Source of the DNA: Xenorhabdus stockiae
Lineage (GTDB): Bacteria > Pseudomonadota > Gammaproteobacteria > Enterobacterales > Enterobacteriaceae
Assembly: GCF_002632825.1 (NCBI RefSeq)
Contig: NZ_NJAJ01000015.1
Coordinates: 50,886 to 114,885, forward strand
DNA length: 64,000 nucleotides
Reading direction: 5' to 3'
The translations under genes and the position numbers were made by a program. Of this stretch, positions 44,335 through 53,855 are shown piece by piece. The first letter of the stretch is position 1, and each line of letters begins with the position of its first letter. The notes beneath the pieces are model-generated. The model did not search any database. It worked only from the letters and a program-made list of their open reading frames with translations, and was not told where the DNA came from.

Positions 44335-45450
44335 TCAGACATCAAAATCAACAACAACACCATCGCCTTTCGGCCATGACTGGCAGCTTAAAATATAACC
44401 GGCGGCCAGTTGATCCGGTTCAAGGCTGTAGTTCACCCCCATATCCACTTCACCGGATTTGAGCCGGCATTTACAGGTGGCACAAACACCACCTTTACAG
44501 GCGTAGGGCAAATCTGCGCCCTGACGCAGGGCCGCATCAAGAATGCTGTTATCCTCAGCATTCATCACAATATTCAGAGTGCGACCATCTAAATGAATTT
44601 CGACACTTGTTTCATTGCGTCCGGCCAGATTGGCAGGACGGGAAGCAGTGTAGAGTGGATGATTACCGGTATTGAAACGTTCACTATGGATGTGTTCAGG
44701 CGCCATGCCGGCCTGCTCAAGTGCTGATTTGGCATCATCCAGCATCGTTGCAGGCCCACAAAGAAAAGCGTGATCAAACTGGGAAAAATTAAGGAGTATT
44801 TTGCCGATCCGCAGCAGGTTTTCGGTATTGATACGACCGTTGAGCAGCGGGCTGTCAGTGGTTTCCTGACTGAATAGATACATGACCTGAAAATGTTGCA
44901 GGTAGCGGTTTTTGAGATCAGCCAGTGCTTCCCTGAACATCACAGAGCGGCTGGTACTGTTGCCATAAATCAGCGTAACAGTGCTCTCTGGCTCCAGAGC
45001 CAGTGTGCTTTTGATAATCGACAGGATAGGCGTAATGCCCGAACCGGCCGCAATCGCCAGATAATTTCCCGGTTTGCTGGTATCAGGGTGATGACCAAAA
45101 TTACCTTGTGGCTGCATGACATCCAGCTCATCCCCAACTTTCAATTGTTGATTAATAAAAGTAGAGAATCGCCCCTGATAGATAGCCTTGACACCAATTT
45201 GTAGTGTGTCATCCAGTGGTGAGCTACAGATGGAGTAGCAACGGCGCAGTTCTTCCCCGTTAACCTCTGCCTTGAGTGTCAGATGCTGACCCGGCTGATA
45301 GTGGAAATATTCTTTCAGTTCATCGGGAATGTGCAGTGTGACCGCTACAGAATCTGACGTTTCCTGCTCAATAGCAGCAATGCGTAAGCGATGAAACTGT
45401 GTCCGGTGAGACTGCTTTTGTTGAGAACCGGGATGAGGAAGAATAGCCAT
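44335..45450 (-). CDS. paaE: Phenylacetyl-CoA epoxidase reductase subunit
   Basis: About 371 residues from the ATG at 45448-45450 (GGGAG 7 bases upstream); the frame stays open 25 codons more. The N-terminal FNR-type domain has RRCYSICSSPLDD (FAD) and AAGSGITPILSIIKS (NADPH), and the C-terminal plant-type [2Fe-2S] ferredoxin domain has the CX4CX2C motif CKGGVCATCKCRLKSG with a last cysteine in YILSCQSWP. It passes electrons from NADPH to the PaaA di-iron centre. An N-terminal stretch of about 20 residues exceeds E. coli PaaE. Confidence 0.95.
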   Translation of the reverse strand: MAILPHPGSQQKQSHRTQFHRLRIAAIEQETSDSVAVTLHIPDELKEYFHYQPGQHLTLKAEVNGEELRRCYSICSSPLDDTLQIGVKAIYQGRFSTFINQQLKVGDELDVMQPQGNFGHHPDTSKPGNYLAIAAGSGITPILSIIKSTLALEPESTVTLIYGNSTSRSVMFREALADLKNRYLQHFQVMYLFSQETTDSPLLNGRINTENLLRIGKILLNFSQFDHAFLCGPATMLDDAKSALEQAGMAPEHIHSERFNTGNHPLYTASRPANLAGRNETSVEIHLDGRTLNIVMNAEDNSILDAALRQGADLPYACKGGVCATCKCRLKSGEVDMGVNYSLEPDQLAAGYILSCQSWPKGDGVVVDFDV

Positions 45451-45461
45451 CTGCTGCTCCC

Positions 45462-46013
45462 TTAAATACATTTGAAATAATCGAAAGGTTCCAGACAGTG
45501 CTGACAGCGATAAAGTGCTTTGCACGCGGTGGAACCAAACTCACTGATTTTTTCTGTCTGATGACTGCCACAACGCGGGCAGGTAATGGATTCGGTGTCT
45601 GCGGGTTTTTCGCAGGCCGCTCCCTGTGGTGGCGCGATACCGGATTCCCGCAGACGCTGTCTGGCATCGGCATTCATCCAGTCAGTCGTCCATGCCGGGC
45701 TCAGGCTTACGTCAATATGTACAGGGGAAAAACCGGCATGAGCCAGTGTTGTCCGGATTTCATGAATGAGAAAATCCGTGGCCGGGCAGCCTGAATAAGT
45801 GGGAGTGAATACCACTTGCCACCCCTTCTGACCGTTCTGCTCCTTCTGGAAAGCGGTGACTTCTCGTATCATACCGAGGTCGGTAATCGATAACGTCGGC
45901 AGTTCTGGATCGGCAATCTGATGCAGACACTGCCAGATCTGGTGGATTTCGGGTTGCTGCAATGCTATTGATTGCAACGCTATTGATTGTAAGGAACTAA
46001 GTTGCTGTTCCAT
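45462..46013 (-). CDS. paaD: Phenylacetyl-CoA epoxidase assembly factor PaaD
   Basis: A 183-residue protein (E. coli 165) with the DUF59/MIP18 domain (LPTLSITDLGMIREVTAF, YSGCPATDFLIHEI) used for Fe-S or iron-centre maturation, and a C-terminal zinc-ribbon (CPRCGSHQTEKISEFGSTAC, CQHC). The N-terminus has the short repeat QSIALQSIALQ. The ribosome site AGGAGGGTAGG (46014-46023) abuts a palindromic repeat inserted between paaC and paaD, which leaves the coding part intact. Confidence 0.94.
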   Translation of the reverse strand: MEQQLSSLQSIALQSIALQQPEIHQIWQCLHQIADPELPTLSITDLGMIREVTAFQKEQNGQKGWQVVFTPTYSGCPATDFLIHEIRTTLAHAGFSPVHIDVSLSPAWTTDWMNADARQRLRESGIAPPQGAACEKPADTESITCPRCGSHQTEKISEFGSTACKALYRCQHCLEPFDYFKCI

Positions 46014-46023
46014 CCTACCCTCC

Positions 46024-46150
46024 TATACCCTTCGTCTTTCGAGCTGCCTCTTTGTTGGCTGCGGTCACTCACCCCGGTCACATAGTTAGCTATGCTCCAG
46101 GGGATGAGTTTCCTTGCCGCCGCGATGCAACTCGAAATCCATTGGGTATA
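46024..46150. repeat. ~127-bp palindromic repeat between paaC and paaD
   Basis: Ends TATACCC and GGGTATA are inverted, with further imperfect pairing inward: TTTCGAGCTGC with GCAACTCGAAA, then CTCACCCCGG with CCAGGGGATGAG around CACATAGTTAGCTATG. It resembles the abundant short palindromic repeats I recall from Photorhabdus and Xenorhabdus genomes. It fills almost all of the paaC-paaD spacer. On RNA it would form a long hairpin. Confidence 0.8.
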
Positions 46151-46156
46151 TACATA

Positions 46157-46193
46157 TCGTCTTTCGAGCTGCCTCTTTGTTGGCTGCGGTCAC
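46157..46193. repeat. Truncated second copy of the palindromic repeat
   Basis: 37 bases from TCGTCTTTCG to GCGGTCAC are identical to 46032-46068 in the same orientation, then break off in the paaC 3' end. On the minus strand its TGA is the stop codon of paaC. Confidence 0.85.
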
Positions 46194-46999
46194 CAGTTAT
46201 TGTCTGGATATGCCCGCTGTAAAAACTGCATTTCTGCCAGTATGTATCCGAGATGTTCTGTATGCCGCCCTTGCTTGCCGCCCTGCCGGTAAGGGGGTTC
46301 CTGCGGTATTTCCAGCGTGGCCTGAGCAAAGGTGTCTTTGACCATTTGCTGCCAGGGTTCATGCAGTGTCCGGGGATCAACCGCAATGCCCGCCTCAGCA
46401 AGTTGCTGCTCTACTTCATCGCAATGGAAAAGTTCGCCGGTAAAGCGCCACAGCTGATTGACAGACTGCTGCATTTTCTCGTGGCTCTGTTCTGTGCCAT
46501 CCCCCAGACGGATCATCCAGCCACGGCTGAAACGCAGGTGATATTCCACCTCTTTTAATGACTTATTGCTGATAGCGGCTAATTGAGTATCACGGCTCTG
46601 CCTTAATGCCTGATGAAGTAAGACGTGATAGGCATCGATAAAAAACTGGCGCACCAGCGTATCGTTAAAGCCGCCATTAGGTTGCTCCACCAGCAGAAGA
46701 TTGCGGAACTCCCGCTCATCACGACCAAAAGCCAACCGGTCTTCATCACTTTCTCTATTTTTTTCAGCATCAGTTCCGTCAAGTGTGGCTGCATAGCTGA
46801 GAAAATGGCGTGCCTGACCCAGCAAATCGAGACCGATGTTAGCCAGAGCCAAATCAATTTCCAGTTCTGGCGCGTGACCACACCATTCGCACAGGCGCTG
46901 CGCCAGAATCAGCGGGCTGTCTCCGAGACGCAGTACGTAGTTGAAAAGATTATGATTGAGAAGGTTATGATCGAGGGAAGCGGTATGAGGCATGTTCAT
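46190..46999 (-). CDS. paaC: Phenylacetyl-CoA epoxidase structural subunit PaaC
   Basis: About 269 residues from the ATG at 46997-46999 with GGGGGAAAAT before it; the upstream extension of the frame is not needed. It is a ferritin-like protein: LILAQRLCEWCGHAPELEID and LANIGLDLLGQARHFLSYAA, then QFFIDAYHVLLHQAL and HLRFSRGWMIRLGDGTEQSH. In the PaaA/C pair PaaC is the non-catalytic partner that stabilises the di-iron PaaA. It ends PDNNW, matching E. coli's end, and its TGA stop comes from the partial repeat. paaB ends 10 bp upstream. Confidence 0.94.
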   Translation of the reverse strand: MNMPHTASLDHNLLNHNLFNYVLRLGDSPLILAQRLCEWCGHAPELEIDLALANIGLDLLGQARHFLSYAATLDGTDAEKNRESDEDRLAFGRDEREFRNLLLVEQPNGGFNDTLVRQFFIDAYHVLLHQALRQSRDTQLAAISNKSLKEVEYHLRFSRGWMIRLGDGTEQSHEKMQQSVNQLWRFTGELFHCDEVEQQLAEAGIAVDPRTLHEPWQQMVKDTFAQATLEIPQEPPYRQGGKQGRHTEHLGYILAEMQFLQRAYPDNNW

Positions 47000-47009
47000 A
47001 TTTTCCCCC

Positions 47010-47297
47010 TTACATATTCTTGATGCCGTCAGGGATCGTGTAGAACGTCGGATGACGGTAAATCTTATCTTCCGACGGTTCAAAAAAAGCACTGCGATCT
47101 TCCGGTTGTGATGCAACCAAGTAGATGGATTTCACCACCCAGATAGAGCAGCCTTCATTGCGCCGGGTATAAGCATCACGCGCATTTTCCAGCGCCATCT
47201 GATCATCCGCTGCATGGAGGCTGCCGACATGACGATGAGCCAGCCCCTGCTTACTGCGAACAAAGACTTCATACAGTGGCCAATCGGTATTGTTCAT
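47010..47297 (-). CDS. paaB: Phenylacetyl-CoA epoxidase subunit PaaB
   Basis: A 95-residue protein, as E. coli PaaB. It has YEVFVRSKQGLAHRHVGSLH, ADDQMALENARDAYTRRNEG, SIWVVKSIYLVAS and FFEPSEDKIYRHPTFY, the whole-family pattern. It bridges PaaA/C dimers in the epoxidase complex. It lies 39 bp after paaA. Confidence 0.95.
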   Translation of the reverse strand: MNNTDWPLYEVFVRSKQGLAHRHVGSLHAADDQMALENARDAYTRRNEGCSIWVVKSIYLVASQPEDRSAFFEPSEDKIYRHPTFYTIPDGIKNM

Positions 47298-47336
47298 ATC
47301 TTGCCTCCGTTTTCATCAGTTATTAAATACAGTGGA

Positions 47337-48290
47337 CTAAGCAGCCTGTTTTTTGGCAGCCATTTTTCTGGCATGGCTGGAAGCTGCCTCACGTACCCAA
47401 CTTCCGTTTTCCCATGCCCGACGTTTGGCCTCCAGACGTTCGTGGTTACATATGCCGTAGCCTTTGATCACCTGATTGAATTCGTCCCAGTTGATGTCAC
47501 CAATACGGTAATGCCCTGTTGTTTCATCCCAGGCCAGTTCAGGATCAGGGGCTGTCATACCCAGTGCCTCTAATTGGGGAACGGTGTTATCGATGAATTT
47601 CTGTCTCAGCTCATCGTTACTAAACCGTTTAATTTTCCAGGCCATACTCTGGGCGCTGTTGGGGGAATCACTGTCATTAGGGCCGAACATCATCAACGTC
47701 GGCCACCAGAACCGATTAATGGCATCCTGTAGCATGGCCCGCTGAGTTTCACTCCCTTTTGCCAGCACGGTAACCGCTTCATATCCCTGACGTTGGTGGA
47801 AGCTCTCTTCTTTACAGATTTTCACCATAGCGCGGGCATAAGGGCCGTAAGAGGCACGACACAGAGCGACCTGATTGACTATCGCAGCACCGTCCACCAG
47901 CCAGCCAATTACGCCAATGTCTGCCCAGCTCAAGGTGGGATAGTTGAAAATTGACGAATATTTCATCGTTCCATCCAGCAATTTCTGATAGATGTCCTGA
48001 CGAGTACAGCCCAGTGTTTCTGCGGCGCTGTAGAGATAAAGCCCGTGGCCTGCCTCATCCTGCACTTTTGCCAGTAATACAGCCTTGCGCCGCAGAGTTG
48101 GAGCACGGGTGATCCAGTTGGCTTCCGGTAACATGCCGACAACTTCCGAGTGTGCGTGTTGACCGATCTGACGTATCAGGTTTTGGCGATAGGCATCGGG
48201 CATCCAATCCTTAGCTTCAATGGTGATATCTGCCTCGATCTTGGCGTCAAAATGCGCCTGTCGTTGATGATCTGGTTGATCAGTTGTCAT
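47337..48290 (-). CDS. paaA: Phenylacetyl-CoA 1,2-epoxidase catalytic subunit
   Basis: About 317 residues from the ATG at 48288-48290 (GGAGCG upstream); a GTG four codons earlier is less likely. It is the ferritin-like di-iron oxygenase: [18 protein letters not shown] and [16 protein letters not shown] supply the EXXH iron ligands, and the substrate helix [20 protein letters not shown] is conserved. It epoxidises the ring of phenylacetyl-CoA with O2. First gene of the operon, divergent from paaZ over a control region with a PaaX-type site. Confidence 0.97.
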   Translation of the reverse strand: MTTDQPDHQRQAHFDAKIEADITIEAKDWMPDAYRQNLIRQIGQHAHSEVVGMLPEANWITRAPTLRRKAVLLAKVQDEAGHGLYLYSAAETLGCTRQDIYQKLLDGTMKYSSIFNYPTLSWADIGVIGWLVDGAAIVNQVALCRASYGPYARAMVKICKEESFHQRQGYEAVTVLAKGSETQRAMLQDAINRFWWPTLMMFGPNDSDSPNSAQSMAWKIKRFSNDELRQKFIDNTVPQLEALGMTAPDPELAWDETTGHYRIGDINWDEFNQVIKGYGICNHERLEAKRRAWENGSWVREAASSHARKMAAKKQAA

Positions 48291-48617
48291 ATAACGCTCC
48301 ACATATGATTCTTATTTTTTAAAATATATAGTAAAAACGAATCACTTAATGCAACCTTAAATCTACAAACTGATAACAAAAATATCAAACGTTTTATTTG
48401 TATATTTGTTGAGCGCATCACAATTTATGTTATTTATTTTTCAAAAAGTTGTAATTAATTTTTATTGTTATGGATAAGTAAGGGGATTGATATGTAGAGC
48501 CCAGAAAATGTTCGCTTTTGTTAATTTTTTGGGTGGTTTTTTGTCTGGATTATGTGATACATAAATATTGCATATTGTTTTAATGGTGATTCATTAATGA
48601 TATCGGCGGAGAAAAAA
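48291..48617. promoter_or_regulatory. Divergent control region of paaA and paaZ
   Basis: No gene. Between the two starts are both promoters. It holds the TGATTC-N27-GAATCA inverted repeat near paaA and a single GTGATTCA near paaZ (about 48588-48595). The rest is AT-rich. Confidence 0.7.
48306..48344. promoter_or_regulatory. Putative PaaX operator upstream of paaA
   Basis: TGATTC at 48306-48311 and GAATCA at 48339-48344 form an inverted repeat with exactly 27 bases between, the pattern I recall for the E. coli PaaX operators. It lies 16-54 bases upstream of the paaA start. Confidence 0.65.
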
Positions 48618-50681
48618 ATGCAACAATTGACCAGTTATATTTGTGGTGAGTGGGTTTATGGAAATGGTAACGCCAGAACTATTCATCATGCAGTAAGTGG
48701 TGCAGCGCTGTATCAGGTTTGTTCAGATGATCTGCCACTGGCTGATAGCCTTAGATATGCCAGAGAAAAAGGTGGAAAAGCACTCTCAGCCATGACATTC
48801 CAGCAGCGTGCCCAGATGATGAAAGCCGTTGCAAAGCATCTGCTTGCCAATAAAGAAGCTTTATATGCTATCTCGGCAGAAACCGGAGCGACCCGCTCGG
48901 ATGGCTGGGTAGATATTGAAGGGGGCATTGCAACGCTATTTTCCTATGCGGGTCTGGCAGGACGTGAGCTACCGGATGATGTGTTGTGGCCGGAAGATGA
49001 GATGATCCCACTTTCCAAACAGTCCCAGTTTGTCGCTCGTCATGTTCTGACTTCCCGCCCCGGTGTTGCTCTGCACATTAATGCATTTAACTTCCCTTGC
49101 TGGGGGATGCTGGAAAAACTGGCACCGACCTGGATGGCGGGCATGCCGGCCATTATTAAACCCGCTACCGCTTCAGCACAGTTAACACAGGCAATGGTGA
49201 AACTGATCCTCGACAGTGGTTTGGTTCCGGAAGGCGCATTGCAATTGATCTGTGGCGGAATCGGCGATCTGTTTGATCATCTCGACTATCAGGATGCGGT
49301 GACTTTTACCGGCTCAGCCCAGACCGGACATAAATTGAAGTCTCACCCTCGCCTGATTGAAAAATCCATTCCGTTTACGATGGAAGCTGACTCTCTCAAC
49401 TGTTGTATTCTGGGGGATGATGTGACGCCGGATATGCCAGAATTTGGCGTATTCATTAAGGAAGTTGTCCGTGAAATGACGGTAAAGGCCGGGCAAAAGT
49501 GTACTGCTATCCGGCGTATTATTGTACCGGAAAGCCAGCTTGAGTCGGTTCAGCAGGCGTTGATTAAACGTTTGTCCGGTGTTGTGGTAGGCGATCCGGC
49601 TTTACCGGATGTCCGTATGGGGTCATTAATCAGCCTTGAACAGCGCGATGAAGTTCAGTCCAAAGTGGATTTACTGCTACAAAGTGGTTGTGAATTACTG
49701 CATGGTGGCTCTTTAGCTAAACTGCAACTGGCGGATAAGACGAACAGTAATGGGGCATTTTACCCGCCAACTCTGCTTTATTGCGCAGATCCGATGACCA
49801 ATCAGGTTGTACATGAAACAGAAGCTTTCGGCCCGGTTTCCACCTTGATGACATATCAGGAGACTGAACAGGCGATTGAGCTGGCTTTAATGGGGCAGGG
49901 AAGTCTGGTGGGTTCGCTGGTTACGTCAGATGAGCAGATTGCGATGCAGGTCATCCGTGCAACCGCCTGCGCTCATGGCCGTATGCTGATTCTGGATGAA
50001 GCGGCTTCTGCCGAATCAACCGGGCATGGTTCTCCGTTACCCATGCTGGTACATGGCGGGCCGGGACGCGCAGGTGGTGGTGAGGAGCTTGGCGGATTAC
50101 GTGCTGTGAAACACTATATGCAGCGCACGGCAATTCAGGCCAGCCCGAGTATGCTGACAGCAATTGGCCGTGAGTGGGTACGTGGCGCAAAAGTGAAGGA
50201 AGATCCTGTCCACCCGTTCCGCAAATATTTCGAACAAATTGAAATCGGTGAAAGTCTGCTAACCGCCCGCCGGACGGTGACGGAAGCGGATATCGTTAAT
50301 TTTGCCTGCCTGAGCGGTGATCATTTCTATGCTCATATGGATAAAATTGGCGCGGCTGAATCCCTGTTCGGTGAGCGTGTAGCACATGGCTATTTTGTAG
50401 TTTCTGCCGCCGCCGGCTTATTCGTCGATGCACCCGTTGGGCCGGTATTGGCGAACTATGGCATGGAAAACCTACGCTTTATTGAACCAGTGAAGATTGG
50501 CGATACTATTCAGGTTCGGCTGACCTGTAAGAAGAAGATCAAGAAAGTGCAGAAAACGCCGGATGATAAACCACATGGTGTCGTTATGTGGGATGTGCAG
50601 GTTTTAAATCAGGAGCAACAGCCTGTCGCGCTTTACAGCATTCTCACGCTGGTGGAACGGCAGTTGAGGGATTATGTTTAA
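48618..50681 (+). CDS. paaZ: Bifunctional oxepin-CoA hydrolase / 3-oxo-5,6-dehydrosuberyl-CoA semialdehyde dehydrogenase
   Basis: About 687 residues from the ATG at 48618 with CGGAG before it (E. coli PaaZ 681; an ATG 7 codons earlier is not needed). The N-terminal aldehyde dehydrogenase domain (about 1-520) carries [18 protein letters not shown], the [10 protein letters not shown] nucleophile cysteine and [10 protein letters not shown], and the C-terminal MaoC (R)-hydratase domain has [11 protein letters not shown] and [16 protein letters not shown]. It opens the oxepin ring and oxidises the aldehyde to the 3-oxoacyl-CoA used by PaaJ. Divergent from paaA. Followed by a strong terminator. Confidence 0.96.
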   Translation: MQQLTSYICGEWVYGNGNARTIHHAVSGAALYQVCSDDLPLADSLRYAREKGGKALSAMTFQQRAQMMKAVAKHLLANKEALYAISAETGATRSDGWVDIEGGIATLFSYAGLAGRELPDDVLWPEDEMIPLSKQSQFVARHVLTSRPGVALHINAFNFPCWGMLEKLAPTWMAGMPAIIKPATASAQLTQAMVKLILDSGLVPEGALQLICGGIGDLFDHLDYQDAVTFTGSAQTGHKLKSHPRLIEKSIPFTMEADSLNCCILGDDVTPDMPEFGVFIKEVVREMTVKAGQKCTAIRRIIVPESQLESVQQALIKRLSGVVVGDPALPDVRMGSLISLEQRDEVQSKVDLLLQSGCELLHGGSLAKLQLADKTNSNGAFYPPTLLYCADPMTNQVVHETEAFGPVSTLMTYQETEQAIELALMGQGSLVGSLVTSDEQIAMQVIRATACAHGRMLILDEAASAESTGHGSPLPMLVHGGPGRAGGGEELGGLRAVKHYMQRTAIQASPSMLTAIGREWVRGAKVKEDPVHPFRKYFEQIEIGESLLTARRTVTEADIVNFACLSGDHFYAHMDKIGAAESLFGERVAHGYFVVSAAAGLFVDAPVGPVLANYGMENLRFIEPVKIGDTIQVRLTCKKKIKKVQKTPDDKPHGVVMWDVQVLNQEQQPVALYSILTLVERQLRDYV

Positions 50682-50715
50682 TCCGCGTTTGTTAACCTTT
50701 TCTGAATAAGAAAGT

Positions 50716-50760
50716 GCCTGAGGTGAAAAGCAATATAAGTGGTATCCCTCAGGCTATTTT
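50716..50760 (+). terminator. Rho-independent terminator of paaZ
   Basis: GCCTGAGG (50716-50723) pairs with CCTCAGGC (50747-50754) around a 23-base loop, followed by TATTTTTT. Confidence 0.7.
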
Positions 50761-51681
50761 TTACATTCTGAATTTGGGGTGGTTATCATTGCCGGAGAGT
50801 GATATTTGCAGTTTTTGAAATAACTCTTTTAAGTTTGAAATTAAGTAAGGGATAAATTTCTTATTTCCCAAAGTACGTGCAAAGGTATCACTGGGCAGAA
50901 AGCGCTCCATTTCGGCGATAAATGCTTTACCTGTGATGATTTCAGGTAAGGACTGGAGGCGCTGCTCTAATAACGTAGTAAAGTTTATTAGCTTGTAGTC
51001 AGCGATTTTTTTCATCACCAAATCAGCATCTAATCTGGCATTTTGTTGTTGTAACCAAACTAAATCCCAAATATCACGATAGCGAACATAATTTCTGGTA
51101 GCAGGTAATGAAATCAATTTATCCGCCATGATTTCATCTAAGGTTTCTACATGTATCAATGTGTCATTGTAACCATCCGGCAGAGAAGGGTAGTTGTTAC
51201 GTAATGGCAAAATATTTCGGGTGTAAGCAGGAATATTGGCAACTTCAATCTTAATGCGTTGTTTGGGTAAGTCTTTTCTGCCGGGAGATGTAATGATAGA
51301 AATCTGCCACTTATTGATTTTCAGTTCAGAATACTCGGGCTGTTGCTTCAAGATATCCGGTTCTTTTACCGTTACTTCTAAGCCATATCGTTTTCCAATG
51401 TAATCTTCAATACACTGTTTCATGTCCTTTAATTGACTGGATGAGAAATCTTTTCCACCAGCAAAGTCCAAGTCTTCACTAAAGCGGCTGCCTCCGTAGC
51501 AGAGTCGTAAGGATGTCCCTCCCTGAAAAACAAGCTCATCCAGTAACCCGCCCTGCTCAAGACAAAATAAGATGTCATAGTGAAGAAGTTCTTTTTCGAC
51601 AACAGGTCTCATGTGTGTCACCTGATCATTTTGCATTGCGATGTCAACCAGTTGTGAGAAATCAGTACGATTAATCTTCAT
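50761..51681 (-). CDS. abiEii: AbiEii-type nucleotidyltransferase toxin
   Basis: About 306 residues from the ATG at 51679-51681 with a perfect AAGGAGGT before it; the frame is open a little further. It is a DUF1814/nucleotidyltransferase toxin with the motif FQGGTSLRLCYGGSRFSEDLDFAG (about 59-82), the conserved GG[T/S] and D-x-D-F catalytic pair of this family. The AbiE toxin modifies tRNA or otherwise stops growth on phage infection. It overlaps the antitoxin gene by 11 bp in the standard AbiEi-AbiEii order. Key residues appear intact. Confidence 0.85.
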   Translation of the reverse strand: MKINRTDFSQLVDIAMQNDQVTHMRPVVEKELLHYDILFCLEQGGLLDELVFQGGTSLRLCYGGSRFSEDLDFAGGKDFSSSQLKDMKQCIEDYIGKRYGLEVTVKEPDILKQQPEYSELKINKWQISIITSPGRKDLPKQRIKIEVANIPAYTRNILPLRNNYPSLPDGYNDTLIHVETLDEIMADKLISLPATRNYVRYRDIWDLVWLQQQNARLDADLVMKKIADYKLINFTTLLEQRLQSLPEIITGKAFIAEMERFLPSDTFARTLGNKKFIPYLISNLKELFQKLQISLSGNDNHPKFRM

Positions 51682-52207
51682 TGATAACCTCCTTCTCAAC
51701 TAAATGAGTGTTTCTGCCGACTCGTTTTAGATCCCGGTAAGCTGTTTGTTTACTGGCCAGGCGGAGTGGTCTACCAATTTCTTTAATGTTGTTAATAATA
51801 TCGGGTACGGATCTTTTAGTGTGTGTGAATTCAATGGTGCCGAAAGGTGTTCTATAAGTCCCTTCACGGCCAGTTGTCATTACAGTCAGTCGATCAATCG
51901 GGATTTGGGAAATAGCACCGTATTCAGATAATGCAGATTCTAGGCTGACATAGCTGTACTCACCTCGCCTCATCGCTCTGGCGATTAATTCCAGCGTATC
52001 TAGCCCATTATGTTGTGACAGTGCGAATACATAAATGCCTTTACAGGCTCGTAATAACACCCCGTGCTTCACGAGGCGATTCAGACCGGCTTCAAAGGCT
52101 CTTTTACTATCTTCTGAAAAAACTTTAGCGAGATCTTTAGTGGTAAAGACGTAGCGACCTTGCTGATCAAATTTATTCAGATATTGAATAGCAGTCATGT
52201 GATTCAT
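51671..52207 (-). CDS. abiEi: AbiEi-type antitoxin, transcriptional repressor
   Basis: A 178-residue protein. A winged helix-turn-helix occupies about residues 17-75 (YVFTTKDLAKVFSEDSKRAF, LVKHGVLLRACKGIYVF), followed by the AbiEi C-terminal domain with GEYSYVSLESALSEYGAI and IEFTHTKRSVP, a typical signature of type IV toxin-antitoxin antitoxins that also autoregulate by binding inverted repeats. The upstream palindrome fits such control. The ATG at 52205-52207 lacks a strong ribosome site; a second ATG lies three codons in. Confidence 0.82.
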   Translation of the reverse strand: MNHMTAIQYLNKFDQQGRYVFTTKDLAKVFSEDSKRAFEAGLNRLVKHGVLLRACKGIYVFALSQHNGLDTLELIARAMRRGEYSYVSLESALSEYGAISQIPIDRLTVMTTGREGTYRTPFGTIEFTHTKRSVPDIINNIKEIGRPLRLASKQTAYRDLKRVGRNTHLVEKEVINED

Positions 52208-52259
52208 GGTATTAAGTCTACATTTATATCACTTTTGAATGAGGTTTATGTATACATAA

Positions 52260-52277
52260 TATACTTAATTAAGTATA
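52260..52277. promoter_or_regulatory. abiE operator-like palindrome
   Basis: TATACTTAA / TTAAGTATA is a perfect 18-bp palindrome about 53-70 bases upstream of abiEi. GTATAC occurs on both sides (in ATGTATACAT and AAGTATACAC) and TGTGTACAC a little beyond, so several repressor half-sites are likely. Strongly AT-rich promoter region. Confidence 0.5.
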
Positions 52278-52331
52278 CACAAATATCACATATATGTGTT
52301 CTTTGTGTACACTTGATAGAGGTATTCTTAT

Positions 52332-53717
52332 TTATTTGATGTCTTTATTTGCCTCATCAATTGCGGCTGCAATTGCTTTCAGGCTACGCTGAATATCGGC
52401 TTCTGTGGTTGCCCACGAGCTGACACTGAGCCTTATGGCTTCCTGACCCTGCCATGTCGTCTGCCCGAACCAACATTCACCGGATTGCTGAACCAGTTGC
52501 AGCATCCTGCGCTGCAAAGTGATATCAGGCAAACAGGCCACTACCTGATTTAGAACAACATCATTAAGAATAGTGAAACCCAGTGATTTCAGACCATCAG
52601 CCAGCATTTCTGCATACAGACAGCAGCGATCAATTAATGCTTCAATCCCTTGAGCACCCAGCTCAGAAATAGCTGCCCACACCTCTACAGCTCTGGCTTT
52701 GCGGGAGAATTCCGGCAACATATCTTTTGCCTGCCACTCCTCCTGAGTCTCAACGTAGGCGGCAGAGGTTGTCATAACATCTCTGAGTGCCTGTTTGTTG
52801 CGTACAATACACATGCCACAGTCATAGGGCGTGTTCAGCCATTTGTGCGCATCTACCGCCCATGAATCTGCGCCTTCAACACCTTCGGCTAATTCAGATT
52901 TTTCTTTTGATGCCCGTGCCCAGAGACCAAAAGCACCATCGACATGCACCCAACAGCCTGCTTTTTTGGCCTGTGGAATCAGGGACTGGAAAGGATCAGA
53001 ACTGCCGGAATTCACATTACCGGCCTGTAATACCAGAATCATATTATCTGAAAGTTCAGGTACAGCGCTGACAATGATGCGCCCCTGATTATCACAGGGT
53101 ACAAAAATGAACTGTGAACGACCGAAGCCGAGTAACCTCAGTGCCTTTAAAACCGAAACGTGGGATTCTTCGGACAGAACAACTTTCAACGGTGGGGCAT
53201 TCTGTAAACCATGTTCTGCCAGATCATAGCCCTGTTTTTGAAACAGGTACTGGCGCGCAGCACCTAATGCGCTGACATGTGCCATCGTGGTGCCGGAGAC
53301 GAAACCAACGAATGCATCTGAGGGTAAATTCAAAAGCTCCAATACCCAGCGCCCGGCAATTTTTTCTAATTGATGAGCAACGGGAGAAGAGGACTCCATC
53401 AACGCTATTTGATCCCAGGCACTGGAAACAATATTAGCTCCCATCGCAGCCGGTGTTGAGCCGCCGACAACCAGCCCGAAATAGCGTCCGCCCGTGCTGG
53501 CAACTGTGGCCGGTGAGCCGTATTTTTGAAGTTGGGCCAGTACTTCCTGACAATCAGTGCCATTCTGAGGTAATGGCCTGTCAAAATGTTGCAGGCCCAG
53601 TAAAGCATCAGAATCGGGATAGACACGTTGATTTCGAATTTCACTGACATATTGGTATGCGATTTTGCTGGCTGTTTTAACCGCAGCAAGAGAGGTTTCC
53701 CGAATCGGTTCTTCCAT
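52332..53717 (-). CDS. PLP-dependent group II decarboxylase-like enzyme
   Basis: About 461 residues from the ATG at 53715-53717 (an upstream in-frame ATG has poor support). The fold-type I group II decarboxylase pattern is complete: STGGRYFGLVVGGSTP near the start, FVSGTTMAHVSALGAARQYL, the aspartate in WVHVDGAFGLWA, and the PLP lysine in WAVDAHKWLNTPYDCGM. It resembles aromatic amino acid, glutamate and sulfinoalanine decarboxylases; the substrate is open. It follows yhfS on the same strand with a 138-bp gap and may belong to the yhf cluster. The E. coli cluster does not have it. Confidence 0.8.
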   Translation of the reverse strand: MEEPIRETSLAAVKTASKIAYQYVSEIRNQRVYPDSDALLGLQHFDRPLPQNGTDCQEVLAQLQKYGSPATVASTGGRYFGLVVGGSTPAAMGANIVSSAWDQIALMESSSPVAHQLEKIAGRWVLELLNLPSDAFVGFVSGTTMAHVSALGAARQYLFQKQGYDLAEHGLQNAPPLKVVLSEESHVSVLKALRLLGFGRSQFIFVPCDNQGRIIVSAVPELSDNMILVLQAGNVNSGSSDPFQSLIPQAKKAGCWVHVDGAFGLWARASKEKSELAEGVEGADSWAVDAHKWLNTPYDCGMCIVRNKQALRDVMTTSAAYVETQEEWQAKDMLPEFSRKARAVEVWAAISELGAQGIEALIDRCCLYAEMLADGLKSLGFTILNDVVLNQVVACLPDITLQRRMLQLVQQSGECWFGQTTWQGQEAIRLSVSSWATTEADIQRSLKAIAAAIDEANKDIK

Positions 53718-53855
53718 CAAAATATTTTCCCTGTTTATTATCATTTATGTAATTTATTCAATTGGATAGCTATCATTGATTCTATGGGAAGAGTGATGGC
53801 TGATCCAGAAGGGAAAATATTTGATGGCTGGTTGTTAGTCCTGACTGGCAGAATA

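Noticed and set aside
46090..46401. Frames running through the palindromic repeat
   Set aside because: Created by the repeat and the antisense or shifted frame of paaC.
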